Part shown: in pieces, positions 18,568 through 27,818 of the stretch
Layout: each line of letters opens with the position of its first letter
Numbering within the stretch: the stretch's first letter is position 1
NCBI RefSeq assembly: GCF_036013955.1
Contig: NZ_CP107903.1
Coordinates: 7,502,001-7,566,000 of the forward strand
Source: Streptomyces sp. NBC_00459
Lineage (GTDB): Bacteria > Actinomycetota > Actinomycetes > Streptomycetales > Streptomycetaceae
Length of the DNA: 64,000 nt
Reading direction: 5' to 3'
Notes under the pieces: model-generated
What the model was told of the DNA's origin: nothing
Databases searched by the model: none
What the model saw: only the letters and a program-made list of their open reading frames with translations
Program-made: the position numbers and the translations under genes

Positions 18568-20493
18568 GTGCCGCTGCTGACCCGCATCAAGGGACCGCGC
18601 GATCTTGACCGGCTCAGCCTGGAACAGCTCGACCAGCTGGCCGAGGAGATCCGGACCTTCCTCGTCGACGCGGTCTCCAAGACCGGCGGACACCTCGGAC
18701 CGAACCTCGGGGTCGTCGAGCTCACCATCGCGCTGCACCGGGTCTTCGACTCGCCGAAGGACAAGGTGCTGTGGGACACGGGCCACCAGTCCTACGTCCA
18801 CAAGCTGCTCACCGGCCGCCAGGACTTCTCCAGGCTGAAGATGAAGGGCGGTCTGTCGGGCTACCCCTCGCAGGCCGAGTCCGAGCACGACGTCATCGAG
18901 AACTCGCACGCCTCGACGGTCCTCGGCTGGGCCGACGGTCTCGCGAAGTCCAACCAGGTACTGAAACGCGACGACCACCACGTGGTCGCGGTGATCGGTG
19001 ACGGCGCGCTCACCGGCGGTATGGCCTGGGAGGCGCTGAACAACATCGCCGACGCCAAGGACCGTCCGCTGGTCATCGTCGTCAACGACAACGAACGTTC
19101 GTACGCGCCCACCATCGGCGGCCTCGCCAACCACCTGGCCACCCTGCGCACGACCGACGGCTACGAACGGTTCCTCGCCAAGGGCAAGGACCTGCTGGAG
19201 CGGACCCCGGTCGTCGGCAGACCGCTGTACGAGACCCTGCACGGTGCCAAGAAGGGCCTCAAGGACTTCATCGCCCCGCAGGGCATGTTCGAGGACCTCG
19301 GACTCAAGTACGTCGGCCCGATCGACGGCCACGACATCGAGGCCCTGGAGTCCGCGCTGGCCCGCGCCAAGCGCTTCGGCGGCCCGGTCATCGTGCACTG
19401 CCTCACAGAGAAGGGCCGCGGCTATCAGCCCGCCCTCCAGGACGAGGCCGACCGCTTCCACGGCATCGGCCCCATCCACCCCGACACGGGCCTGCCGGTC
19501 AAGGTCTCCGGCGCCGACTGGACCTCCGTCTTCGGCGACGAGATGGTCGAACTGGGCCGGGAGCGCGAGGACATCGTCGCCATCACGGCCGCGATGCTCC
19601 AGCCCGTCGGCCTGAAGAAGTTCGCGGACGCCTTCCCGGACCGCATCTACGACGTCGGCATCGCCGAGCAGCACGGCGCCGTCTCCGCGGCCGGGCTCGC
19701 CACCGGGGGAGTGCACCCCGTCTTCGCGGTGTACGCGACCTTCCTGAACCGGGCCTTCGACCAGGTCCTCATGGACGTGGCGCTGCACAAGTGCGGCGTG
19801 ACGTTCGTCCTCGACCGGGCCGGCGTCACCGGCACCGACGGGGCCTCCCACAACGGTATGTGGGACATGTCGATCCTCCAGGTCGTCCCGGGCCTCAGGC
19901 TCGCCGCGCCGCGCGACGCCGACCAGGTCCGTGCCCAGCTCCGCGAGGCCGTCCAGGTCGACGACGCGCCGACCGTCGTCCGCTTCTCGAAGGGCGCCGT
20001 CGGCCCCGCCGTACCCGCGGTGGGACGCGTCGGCGGCATGGACGTGCTGCGCGAGCCCGGCACCGACACCCCGGACGTGCTTCTCGTGTCCGTGGGCGCG
20101 CTGGCACCCATGTGCCTGGAGATCGCCGCCCTGCTCGACCAGCAGGGCATCTCGACCACCGTCGTCGACCCGCGCTGGGTCAAGCCGGTCGACGAGGCCA
20201 TGGCGCCGCTCGCCGAGCGGCACCGCGTGGTCGTCACGGTCGAGGACAACTCCCGTGTGGGTGGCGTCGGTTCGGCCGTCGCTCAGGCCCTGCGGGACGC
20301 GGGGGTCGACGTACCGCTGCGCGACTTCGGTATCCCGCCGCGCTTCCTCGACCACGCATCCCGGGCCGAGGTCATGGCGGAGATCGGCCTGACGGCACCG
20401 GACATCGCCCGCCAGGTCACCGGCCTTGTCTCCAGGATCGACGGACGGTTCGAGCAGTCCGAGGTCGACTCGGTGGAGCCCGCCCGCGACTGA
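18568..20493 (+). CDS. dxs: 1-deoxy-D-xylulose-5-phosphate synthase
   Basis: Thiamine-diphosphate enzyme that joins pyruvate and glyceraldehyde 3-phosphate, the first step of the MEP isoprenoid route. GTG 18568 follows AAGGAGG (18557-18563). It has 641 residues, full length for Dxs. The ThDP/Mg motif is GDGALTGGMAWEALNN with NDNERSYAPTIGGL; the transketolase pyrimidine region contains DVGIAEQHGAVSAAGLA and the C-terminal domain VEDNSRVGGVGSAVAQALRD. A monocistronic unit with its own terminator. Streptomyces often carry two dxs genes; a second copy elsewhere cannot be judged. Confidence 0.97.
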   Translation: MPLLTRIKGPRDLDRLSLEQLDQLAEEIRTFLVDAVSKTGGHLGPNLGVVELTIALHRVFDSPKDKVLWDTGHQSYVHKLLTGRQDFSRLKMKGGLSGYPSQAESEHDVIENSHASTVLGWADGLAKSNQVLKRDDHHVVAVIGDGALTGGMAWEALNNIADAKDRPLVIVVNDNERSYAPTIGGLANHLATLRTTDGYERFLAKGKDLLERTPVVGRPLYETLHGAKKGLKDFIAPQGMFEDLGLKYVGPIDGHDIEALESALARAKRFGGPVIVHCLTEKGRGYQPALQDEADRFHGIGPIHPDTGLPVKVSGADWTSVFGDEMVELGREREDIVAITAAMLQPVGLKKFADAFPDRIYDVGIAEQHGAVSAAGLATGGVHPVFAVYATFLNRAFDQVLMDVALHKCGVTFVLDRAGVTGTDGASHNGMWDMSILQVVPGLRLAAPRDADQVRAQLREAVQVDDAPTVVRFSKGAVGPAVPAVGRVGGMDVLREPGTDTPDVLLVSVGALAPMCLEIAALLDQQGISTTVVDPRWVKPVDEAMAPLAERHRVVVTVEDNSRVGGVGSAVAQALRDAGVDVPLRDFGIPPRFLDHASRAEVMAEIGLTAPDIARQVTGLVSRIDGRFEQSEVDSVEPARD

Positions 20494-20507
20494 CCCACGG
20501 ATGAGCC

Positions 20508-20557
20508 CCAATGGGCCGGTTTCCCCACCCTTTACGGTGGCGAGACCGGCCCATTGG
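20508..20557 (+). terminator. Strong terminator after dxs
   Basis: Thirteen-base perfect arms (20508-20520 and 20545-20557) enclose a second small hairpin CCACC/GGTGG (20524-20539), 15 bases after the dxs stop. Confidence 0.75.
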
Positions 20558-20675
20558 CGTGAAATCCCTCGCGCCGGGGCATGCGCTCCCCCAGTCTCGG
20601 CTTCACTCAACCCGGGGGACGCCCATCGCCCCCTCCCGACCATGTCCGGGACGGCACAGCGTGGGAGGTACGCCC

Positions 20676-22172
20676 GTGAGCAGCACCCTCTTCAGGACGA
20701 AGAAGGTCGAACAGTCCATCCGCGACACCGAGGAGCCGGAGCACGCGCTCAAGAAATCCCTGTCCGCGCTGGATCTGACGGTCTTCGGCGTCGGCGTCAT
20801 CATCGGCACCGGCATCTTCGTCCTCACCGGCACGGTCGCCAAGAACAACGCCGGGCCCGCCGTCGCCCTGGCCTTCGCGGTCGCCGGGGTCGTCTGCGCC
20901 CTCGCGGCGCTCTGCTACGCCGAGTTCGCCTCAACGGTCCCGGTGGCCGGCTCCGCGTACACGTTCTCGTACGCCTCGCTCGGCGAACTGCCCGCCTGGA
21001 TCATCGGCTGGGACCTGGTACTGGAGTTCGCGCTCGGTACGGCGGTGGTGGCCGTCGGCTGGTCCGGGTACATCACCTCGCTCCTCGACAACGCCGGCTG
21101 GCACCTCCCGGAGGCGCTCAGCGGCAGGGACGGGGCCGACGGCTTCGGCTTCGACATCCTCGCCGCCGCACTGGTCCTGGTGCTGACCGGCATCCTCGTG
21201 CTCGGCACGAAGCTCTCCGCGCGGGTCACCTCGATCGTCGTCGCCGTCAAGGTGACCGTCGTCCTCGTCGTGATCATCGCGGGCGCTTTCTTCGTCAAGG
21301 GCGACAACTACGACCCGTTCATCCCGAAGGCGCAGGAGGTGGCGGCCGGTGACGGCCTCCAGGCGCCGCTCATCCAGCTGATGTTCGGCTGGGCGCCCTC
21401 GAACTTCGGCGTGATGGGCATCTTCACGGCGGCCTCCGTCGTGTTCTTCGCCTTCATCGGCTTCGACGTGGTGGCCACCGCCGCCGAGGAGACCAGGAAC
21501 CCGCAGCGGGACATGCCCCGGGGCATCCTCGGCTCCCTCGTCATCTGCACCACCCTGTACGTCGCGGTGTCGATCGTGGTGACCGGCATGCAGCACTACA
21601 CCGAACTGTCGGTGACCGCGCCCCTCGCCGACGCCTTCAAGGCCACCGGGCACCCGTGGTTCGCGGGCTTCATCAGCTTCGGTGCCGCGGTCGGCCTGAC
21701 GACGGTCTGCATGATCCTTCTCCTGGGCCAGACCCGGGTCTTCTTCGCGATGAGCCGCGACGGTCTGCTGCCCCGCTTCTTCTCCCACGTCCACCCGCGC
21801 TTCAGGACCCCGCACCGGCCGACGATCCTGCTGGGCGTGATCATCGCGATCGTCGCCGGCTTCACCCCCCTGAGCGAACTCGCCGAACTGGTGAACATCG
21901 GGACGCTGTTCGCCTTCGTCGTCGTCGCGATCGGCGTGGTCATCCTCCGCAAGTCCCGCCCCGACCTGCCCCGGGCCTTCCGGACCCCGTGGGTGCCGTT
22001 CATCCCGATCCTGTCGGTGCTCGCCTCGCTCTGGCTGATGCTGAACCTGCCGGCCGAGACCTGGCTCCGGTTCGGCGTCTGGATGGCGCTCGGCTTCCTC
22101 GTGTACTTCCTGTACGGCCGTTCCCACAGCCGCCTGGGACGCGAGGAGGAGTCGACGGCGGACACCAACTGA
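20676..22172 (+). CDS. APC-family amino acid permease
   Basis: Cytoplasmic-membrane amino acid transporter of 498 residues with about twelve helices, in the cationic amino acid transporter-like branch. The first helix carries FGVGVIIGTGIFVLTG, the substrate-binding unwound segment of APC carriers; FFAFIGFDVVATAAEETRNP is the conserved TM6 region. GTG 20676 follows GGGAGG (20663-20668); the frame remains open to 20511 but that part overlaps the dxs terminator. Substrate unknown. Confidence 0.88.
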   Translation: MSSTLFRTKKVEQSIRDTEEPEHALKKSLSALDLTVFGVGVIIGTGIFVLTGTVAKNNAGPAVALAFAVAGVVCALAALCYAEFASTVPVAGSAYTFSYASLGELPAWIIGWDLVLEFALGTAVVAVGWSGYITSLLDNAGWHLPEALSGRDGADGFGFDILAAALVLVLTGILVLGTKLSARVTSIVVAVKVTVVLVVIIAGAFFVKGDNYDPFIPKAQEVAAGDGLQAPLIQLMFGWAPSNFGVMGIFTAASVVFFAFIGFDVVATAAEETRNPQRDMPRGILGSLVICTTLYVAVSIVVTGMQHYTELSVTAPLADAFKATGHPWFAGFISFGAAVGLTTVCMILLLGQTRVFFAMSRDGLLPRFFSHVHPRFRTPHRPTILLGVIIAIVAGFTPLSELAELVNIGTLFAFVVVAIGVVILRKSRPDLPRAFRTPWVPFIPILSVLASLWLMLNLPAETWLRFGVWMALGFLVYFLYGRSHSRLGREEESTADTN

Positions 22173-22221
22173 CCGGGACGATCAGTGGAGTTGGCCAGCG
22201 GAGTCCGTACGGTACGGCGGT

Positions 22222-22599
22222 CTAGTCGTTCCGTACCGTACGGGGGCCGGCGACCTCGGCGCCCAACTCCGCGACCCTGCGCCGAAGTTCACGGTCGGCG
22301 GTGACGACGAGGCGCTCCCGGTCCCCGGCCTCGGCGACCAGCTCGACCATCCGGTCGTCCCCGCTGCCGGGCGCCGGCACGACCCGTACGCCCGGAACCG
22401 AATCGATCCCACGGGCCGCGCCCTCGACCACGAGGACGATCTCCACGGGCCCCGCCCGCCCCGGCAACCCGCTCTCCGCGTACGCCACCAGCCGGTCCCG
22501 CAGGCGCTCCGCCGCCCCGCGCCGGTCCCGCCACCAGCCGTCGGGTACCGAACCGACGACATTCGCGGCGTCGACGATCACGAGCAGCGGGGCATTCAT
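22222..22599 (-). CDS. NYN/PIN-like RNA-degrading domain protein
   Basis: Small protein of 125 residues. The N-terminus VIVDAANVVGSVPDGWWRDR matches the NYN nuclease signature (Asp-x-x-Asn), with further acidic residues GDDRMVEL and VVTADRELRRRV forming a PIN-like metal site. It would act on RNA. ATG 22599 begins just before the domain; an open extension to 22677 is low-complexity and disregarded. No clear ribosome site is present. Stands alone, convergent with the permease gene. Confidence 0.78.
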   Translation of the reverse strand: MNAPLLVIVDAANVVGSVPDGWWRDRRGAAERLRDRLVAYAESGLPGRAGPVEIVLVVEGAARGIDSVPGVRVVPAPGSGDDRMVELVAEAGDRERLVVTADRELRRRVAELGAEVAGPRTVRND

Positions 22600-22691
22600 G
22601 AGGATCAGGGTCGCACGGGGACCGGAATCAGGGGTACCGGATGAGGGGGCCGGGGGGCGCGGCAAAGGTAAGAGCACACTAAAGTAGTCCA

Positions 22692-23762
22692 GTGCCCATT
22701 GTTCCTCCTTCCGCGACCACGACCGCGGGACGTCCCGAGTCGGTCAACGGCGACTGGCTCATACGGGGCCGCGACGGCCGGCTGAGCGCGTACGACGCCG
22801 TGGGAGACGGCATCGTCTGCCGCGCGGAGTCCCGGCCCGGCGGGCCCTGGCTCGCGCCCCGGCGCATCGGCGGCGACCAGCGCGTGCACCCCATGCTCGG
22901 AGTCGGCCAAGGCTCCGACGAATACGCCCACTTGGCGACATGGCGGCCCACGGTGAAGGGCGAGGCGGGACTCGTCCACACCACACACTTCCGCCCTGCC
23001 CTCGCCGCCCTCGACTGGACGCCGCTCGGCCATCCGAACCAGAAGGGCGACCGGACCGGCGTACCGGCGGTCGCCGTCGACGCGGAGGGCCGCGCCCATG
23101 TCTTCGTACGGAACGCCGTGGGCGGTGTCAGCATGCGCGGCCAGAAGGAGCGCGGCGGCTGGGGCCCCTGGCGCGACCTCAAGGGCGAGGACGTGGAAGA
23201 GCAGTTGACGGCGGTCACGCGTGCCTCCGGCCGCGTCGAGCTGTACGGCAACTCGCCCCACGGCATCCTGCGCTGGACGCAGGGCGGACCCGGCTGGATC
23301 CCGGAACTCGACGAGGCCCCGCTGAAGGCGACGGCCCGTCAGGGCAGTCTGCGGGCGCTGGTCACGTCGGACGAGCACGTGACGCTGTTCTACACGGACG
23401 AGTCGGACACGGTGTGCGCCTGGCGGTCGGGCAGCGAGCCGGTCGAACTGCTCCCCGGGGCCGGTCCCGGACCGGTGTCGGTGATCCGCTGCACCCTGGA
23501 CGAGGTCGACTGCACGTTGCTCGCGCAGCGCTCGGCGAGCGGGCGGGTGGCCTTCGCCGCGTATCCGACCGAGCAGGAGTCGGCGGGCGCGTGGTGGACC
23601 GAGTCGGGCCCCCAACTCCCGCTGGACGCAAGGGTGTCGCTGGCGGAGGACGCGAACGGCAGGGTGGTCGCGGCGACCGTGGTGCCCGGCGGTGGAGAAC
23701 TGAGGGTGGCACGGAGGAAGCGGGAGTCGGGGCTGGCGCTGGAGGCGTGGGGAGCCGTGTGA
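22692..23762 (+). CDS. Hypothetical protein, repeat-type beta-propeller-like
   Basis: I do not recognise a named family. The 356-residue protein has repeated units of WxxWRDL, RVELYGNSPHGILRWTQ and HVTLFYTDE type, each pairing strands with aspartate/tryptophan, which suggests a beta-propeller resembling PLL-like lectins or sialidase folds. There is no signal peptide, so it is probably cytoplasmic. GTG 22692 lacks a ribosome site, and the transcript may be leaderless. The gene is divergent from the NYN gene (92 bp apart). Confidence 0.6.
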   Translation: MPIVPPSATTTAGRPESVNGDWLIRGRDGRLSAYDAVGDGIVCRAESRPGGPWLAPRRIGGDQRVHPMLGVGQGSDEYAHLATWRPTVKGEAGLVHTTHFRPALAALDWTPLGHPNQKGDRTGVPAVAVDAEGRAHVFVRNAVGGVSMRGQKERGGWGPWRDLKGEDVEEQLTAVTRASGRVELYGNSPHGILRWTQGGPGWIPELDEAPLKATARQGSLRALVTSDEHVTLFYTDESDTVCAWRSGSEPVELLPGAGPGPVSVIRCTLDEVDCTLLAQRSASGRVAFAAYPTEQESAGAWWTESGPQLPLDARVSLAEDANGRVVAATVVPGGGELRVARRKRESGLALEAWGAV

Positions 23763-23771
23763 CGGGCTCTC

Positions 23772-23965
23772 TTCGCCCCCGCCGCCCCTACCCGTCCCAT
23801 CCTCGGGGGCTCCGCCCCCGAACCCCCGCTCCTCAAACGCCGGAGAGGCTGAAATACCCAGCCCGTCCGGCGATTGAGGACGAGGCCCCTTCAGGGCCGA
23901 CAGCGGGGGTCTGGGGGCGCAGCCCCCAGGACCAGGATGGGACGGGTAGGGGCGGCGGGGGCGAA
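23772..23965. repeat. Large palindromic element with perfect 32-bp ends
   Basis: Terminal arms 23772-23803 and 23934-23965 are exact 32-base reverse complements. Inside are smaller hairpins (CGGGGGCTCCGCCCCCG at 23804-23820 and CTGGGGGCGCAGCCCCCAG near 23911-23929) and a GC-rich centre. The element lies between two convergent genes and resembles the abundant intergenic palindromic sequences of Streptomyces. It can end transcription from both sides. Confidence 0.85.
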
Positions 23966-24024
23966 AACCAAGTGCCCCGCACGCCACCACGGCGTACAGG
24001 GCACTCGGCAACCACAACGAACCG

Positions 24025-26151
24025 TTACGCCGGGACGGAAGCCACCCCGGCCTCCAGGAACCGCTTCCCGTTCACCCGCTCGGAGACACCCTCACGGTCC
24101 AGGTACGGCGTGACGCCACCCAGGTGGAAGGGCCACCCCGCACCGGTGATCAGGCACAGGTCGATGTCCTGGGCCTCGGCCACGACACCCTCGTCGAGCA
24201 TGAGCCCGATCTCCTGGGCGACCGCGTCGAGTACCCGGTCCCGCACCTGCTCCTCGCTCAGAGCGACGTCACCCTGCTTCAGCAGCGCGGCGACCTCGGG
24301 GTCCAGCTCGGGCTTCCCGCTGTCGTACACGTAGAAGCCACGCTTGCCGGCCTTGACGACGGCGGCGAGGTTCGGGGAGACCGTGAAGCGGTCCGGGAAC
24401 GCCCGGTTCAACGTCTCCGAGACGTGCAGACCGATCGCCGGACCGACCAGCTCCAGCAGCACCAGCGGAGACATCGGCAGACCCAGCGGCTCCACCGCCT
24501 TCTCCGCGACCTCGACCGACGTACCCTCGTCGATCACGTTCTGGATCTCGCCCATGAAGCGGGTAAGGATACGGTTCACGACGAACGCCGGAGCGTCCTT
24601 CACGAGTACCGCGGTCTTCTTCAGCTTCTTGGCGACACCGAACGCCGTCGCCAGCGAGACGTCGTCGGTCTGCTCGCCGCGCACGATCTCCAGGAGCGGC
24701 AGGATCGCGACCGGGTTGAAGAAGTGGAAGCCGACGACCCGCTCGGGGTTCTTCAGCTTCGACGCCATCTCCGTCACCGACAGGGACGACGTGTTCGTCG
24801 CGAGGATCGCGTGCGCCGGGGCGACCGCCTCGACCTCCGCGAACACCTGCTGCTTGACGCCGATCTCCTCGAAGACGGCCTCGATGATGAAGTCGGCGTC
24901 GGAGAAGCCCTCCGCCTTGTCCAGGACACCGGTGACCAGGGCCTTGAGGCGGTTGGCCTTGTCCTGGTTGACGCGGCCCTTGAGCAGCAGCTTGTCGATC
25001 TCGGCGTGGACGTAGCCCACACCCTTGTCGACGCGCTCCTGGTCGATGTCGGTCAGCACGACCGGCACCTCAAGACGGCGCAGGAAGAGCAGCGCGAGCT
25101 GCGAGGCCATCAGGCCCGCGCCGACGACGCCCACCTTGGTGACCGGACGCGCGAGCGACTTGTCCGGCGCACCCGCCGGACGCTTGCCGCGCTTCTGGAC
25201 CAGGTTGAAGGCGTAGATGCCGGAGCGCAGTTCGCCACCCATGATCAGGTCGGCGAGCGCGACGTCCTCGGCGTCGTACCCCTTCTGCAGGTCGCCGTCC
25301 TTGGCCGCGGCGATGATGTCCAGCGCGCGGTAGGCGGCCGGGGCGGCCCCGTGCACCTTGCTGTCGGCGATGAACCGGCCGCGCGCGACGGCCTGGTCCC
25401 AGGCCTCGCCACGGTCGATCGCCGGGCGCTCGACGACGATCTCGCCCTTCAGGACGGCGGCCGTCCACAGCAGCGACTGCTCCAGGAAGTCAGCGCCCTC
25501 GAAGAGCGCGTCGGCGATCCCGAGGTCGTAGACCTGCCCGCCCTTGAGCTGCTTGTTCTGGTTGAGCGAGTTCTCGATGATCACCGTGACGGCCTTGTCC
25601 GCGCCGATCAGGTTCGGCAGGAGGGTGCAGCCGCCCCAGCCGGGGACCAGACCGAGGAAGACCTCGGGCAGCGAGAAGGCCGGCAGGGCCGCGGAGACGG
25701 TCCGGTACGAGCAGTGCAGACCGACCTCGACGCCACCGCCCATGGCGGCACCGTTGTAGTAGCCGAAGGTCGGGACGGCGATCTGGGCCAGCCGCTTGAA
25801 GACCTCGTGGCCGCCCTTGCCGATGGCGAGCGCGTCGGAGTGGTTCTTCAGGAGCTCGACGCCCTTGAGGTCCGCGCCGACCGCGAAGATGAACGGCTTG
25901 CCGGTGATGCCGACACCGACGATCTCGCCGGCCGACGCCTCCTTCTCGACCTGGTCGATGGCGATGCTCAGGTTCGCCAGCGAGGCCGGGCCGAAGGTGG
26001 TCGGCTTGGTGTGGTCGAAGCCGTTGTCGAGGGTGATCAGCGCGAAACGGCCGGCGTTGAAGGGCAGGTCGAGGTGGCGTACGTGCGCGGACGTCACGAC
26101 CTCGTCGGGGAACAGCTCGGCCGCGCCCTTGAGGAGTTCGGTGGTGCTCAC
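24025..26151 (-). CDS. fadB: Fatty acid oxidation complex alpha subunit (enoyl-CoA hydratase / 3-hydroxyacyl-CoA dehydrogenase)
   Basis: Bifunctional beta-oxidation enzyme of 708 residues. The N-terminal crotonase domain (about 1-300) includes GVGITGKPFIFAVGADLKGV and YNGAAMGGGVEVGLHC, the oxyanion and Glu loops. The NAD-binding domain begins about residue 335 with VGVVGAGLMASQLALLFLRR; AILATNTSSLSV and VVGFHFFNPV are conserved dehydrogenase motifs, followed by two C-terminal helical domains. GTG 26151 overlaps the thiolase stop (GTGA), with GGAGG in the thiolase end as ribosome site, showing coupling. Cytoplasmic. Confidence 0.96.
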   Translation of the reverse strand: MSTTELLKGAAELFPDEVVTSAHVRHLDLPFNAGRFALITLDNGFDHTKPTTFGPASLANLSIAIDQVEKEASAGEIVGVGITGKPFIFAVGADLKGVELLKNHSDALAIGKGGHEVFKRLAQIAVPTFGYYNGAAMGGGVEVGLHCSYRTVSAALPAFSLPEVFLGLVPGWGGCTLLPNLIGADKAVTVIIENSLNQNKQLKGGQVYDLGIADALFEGADFLEQSLLWTAAVLKGEIVVERPAIDRGEAWDQAVARGRFIADSKVHGAAPAAYRALDIIAAAKDGDLQKGYDAEDVALADLIMGGELRSGIYAFNLVQKRGKRPAGAPDKSLARPVTKVGVVGAGLMASQLALLFLRRLEVPVVLTDIDQERVDKGVGYVHAEIDKLLLKGRVNQDKANRLKALVTGVLDKAEGFSDADFIIEAVFEEIGVKQQVFAEVEAVAPAHAILATNTSSLSVTEMASKLKNPERVVGFHFFNPVAILPLLEIVRGEQTDDVSLATAFGVAKKLKKTAVLVKDAPAFVVNRILTRFMGEIQNVIDEGTSVEVAEKAVEPLGLPMSPLVLLELVGPAIGLHVSETLNRAFPDRFTVSPNLAAVVKAGKRGFYVYDSGKPELDPEVAALLKQGDVALSEEQVRDRVLDAVAQEIGLMLDEGVVAEAQDIDLCLITGAGWPFHLGGVTPYLDREGVSERVNGKRFLEAGVASVPA

Positions 26152-27374
26152 TTGTCGCCTCCGGCGTCCTTGTGGTTCGGGTTCTCCCAGACGACGGTGG
26201 CGCCCATGCCGAAGCCGACGCACATGGTGGTCAGGCCGTAGCGGACCTCCGGCTGCTCCTCGAACTGACGGGCAAGCTGCGTCATCAGACGCACACCCGA
26301 CGAGGCCAGCGGGTGACCGAAGGCGATGGCACCGCCGTACTGGTTCACGCGCGCGTCGTCGTCCGCGATGCCGTAGTGGTCGAGGAAGGCCAGGGCCTGG
26401 ACGGCGAAGGCCTCGTTGACCTCGAACAGACCGATGTCACCGATGCCGAGGCCCGCCTTGGCGAGGGCCTTCTCGGTCGCCGGGATCGGACCGTAGCCCA
26501 TGACCTCGGGCTCGACGCCGACGAAGGCGTACGAGACGAGACGCATCTTGACCGGCAGGTCGTTCGCGCGCGCGAAGTCCTCGGACGCGATGATCGACGC
26601 GGTGGCGCCGTCGTTCAGGCCGGCCGCGTTGCCGGCGGTGACCCGCCCGTGCACACGGAACGGCGTCTTCAGCCCGCTCAGGTTCTCCAGGGTGGTCCCC
26701 GGCCGCATCGGCTCGTCGGCGGTGACCAGGCCGAAGCCCGTCTCGCCGACCTCCGCGTTGGTGTTCCGTACGGAGATGGGCACCAGGTCCTGCTGGATCT
26801 TGCCGTTGGCGTACGCCTTGGCGGCCTTCTCCTGGGAGCGCACGGCGTACTCGTCGGCGCGCAGCTTGGTGATGTGCGGGTAGCGGTCGTGCAGGTTCTC
26901 GGCGGTCATGCCCATGAACAGGGCCGACTCGTCCACGAGCTTCTCGCTCACGAACCGCGGGTTCGGGTCGACGCCCTCGCCCATGGGGTGACGGCCCATG
27001 TGCTCGACGCCACCGGCGATGACGGCGTCGTACGCGCCGAAGGCGATCGAACCGGCGGCGGTGGTGACGGCGGTCAGCGCGCCCGCGCACATCCGGTCGA
27101 TGGAGTAGCCCGGGACGGACTGCGGCAGCCCGGCGAGGATGCCCGCAGTGCGGCCCAGGGTCAGCCCCTGGTCGCCGATCTGCGTGGTCGCGGCGATGGC
27201 GACCTCGTCGATCTGCTTCGTGTCGAGACCCGGGTTGCGGCGCAGCAGCTCCCGGATCGCCTTCACGACGAGGTCGTCGGCGCGGGTCTCGTGGTAGATG
27301 CCCTTCGGGCCCGCCTTGCCGAACGGGGTGCGGACGCCGTCGACGAAGACGACATCCCTGACGGTACGAGGCAC
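26148..27374 (-). CDS. fadA: Acetyl-CoA C-acyltransferase (3-ketoacyl-CoA thiolase)
   Basis: Thiolase that releases acetyl-CoA in the last step of beta-oxidation, 408 residues. Active cysteine in SIDRMCAGALTAVT, His/Gly loop NQYGGAIAFGHPLASSGVR, and the C-terminal second cysteine in TTMCVGFGMGATVV. GTG 27374 follows GGAGGAGA (27382-27388 region); the frame opens further to 27512 without support. First gene of the fadA-fadB operon. A palindrome pair upstream is a likely operator area. Confidence 0.96.
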   Translation of the reverse strand: MPRTVRDVVFVDGVRTPFGKAGPKGIYHETRADDLVVKAIRELLRRNPGLDTKQIDEVAIAATTQIGDQGLTLGRTAGILAGLPQSVPGYSIDRMCAGALTAVTTAAGSIAFGAYDAVIAGGVEHMGRHPMGEGVDPNPRFVSEKLVDESALFMGMTAENLHDRYPHITKLRADEYAVRSQEKAAKAYANGKIQQDLVPISVRNTNAEVGETGFGLVTADEPMRPGTTLENLSGLKTPFRVHGRVTAGNAAGLNDGATASIIASEDFARANDLPVKMRLVSYAFVGVEPEVMGYGPIPATEKALAKAGLGIGDIGLFEVNEAFAVQALAFLDHYGIADDDARVNQYGGAIAFGHPLASSGVRLMTQLARQFEEQPEVRYGLTTMCVGFGMGATVVWENPNHKDAGGDK

Positions 27375-27818
27375 GATGGCTCTCCTCCAAAGGTGCGGGA
27401 CGGCACTGCTGCGATACGCAACCGCTGAGCGGGCGCTCAGCCCCATGCTACTTGCGAGTAACTGTGCTGCACACCCCTGAGGGGAGGAGCGGCGAACGTC
27501 ACACGGCTTCACATGTTACCGCCGGTTACATGTGCGCGCCCGAAGGGCGCGAAGAAGCCTCCCGACACCTGGACGAGGCGCTGCCTGCCGGCGACTTCTC
27601 CATGCCTGCCTCTGTACGCCGTCCAAAGATCTTGGCGTGATTTCGACGTCCCTTTTCTGCTTCGAGAGCCTCTTCATCGCCCGGTGGCGGACGATCTCGG
27701 CGGGTGCGGTTCTGGTCGGCCTGCCCCGATCGCCTTCGAGCCGTCTTCGATCTGCGGCTCCGCCGGTGGGCGCGACCCGCCGCAACGGACCCGCCCCACT
27801 CGGCCGCACGACGGTCGG
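27375..27818. other. Intergenic region upstream of fadA
   Basis: The first 90 bases hold candidate operators (27424-27460). The remaining part, to the end of the RNase D gene, has several open frames but none with a ribosome site and consistent codon bias. I see no supported gene there. Confidence 0.5.
27424..27460 (-). promoter_or_regulatory. Candidate operator cluster upstream of fadAB
   Basis: CTGAGCG-GG-CGCTCAG (within 27424-27441) has perfect 7-base arms, and TACT-N4-AGTA follows at 27449-27460. Both are TetR-like palindromes 50-86 bases upstream of the fadA start, where a fatty-acid-responsive repressor could bind. Inference from pattern only. Confidence 0.45.

Noticed and set aside
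24124..26241. 705-codon plus-strand frame across fadB
   Set aside because: Composition is Arg/Leu/Asp repeats without any motif; fadB is unmistakable on the other strand.
27516..27809. Possible small minus-strand gene before fadA (MKRLSKQKR...)
   Set aside because: No ribosome site, basic low-complexity product and no recognisable fold; left as intergenic.
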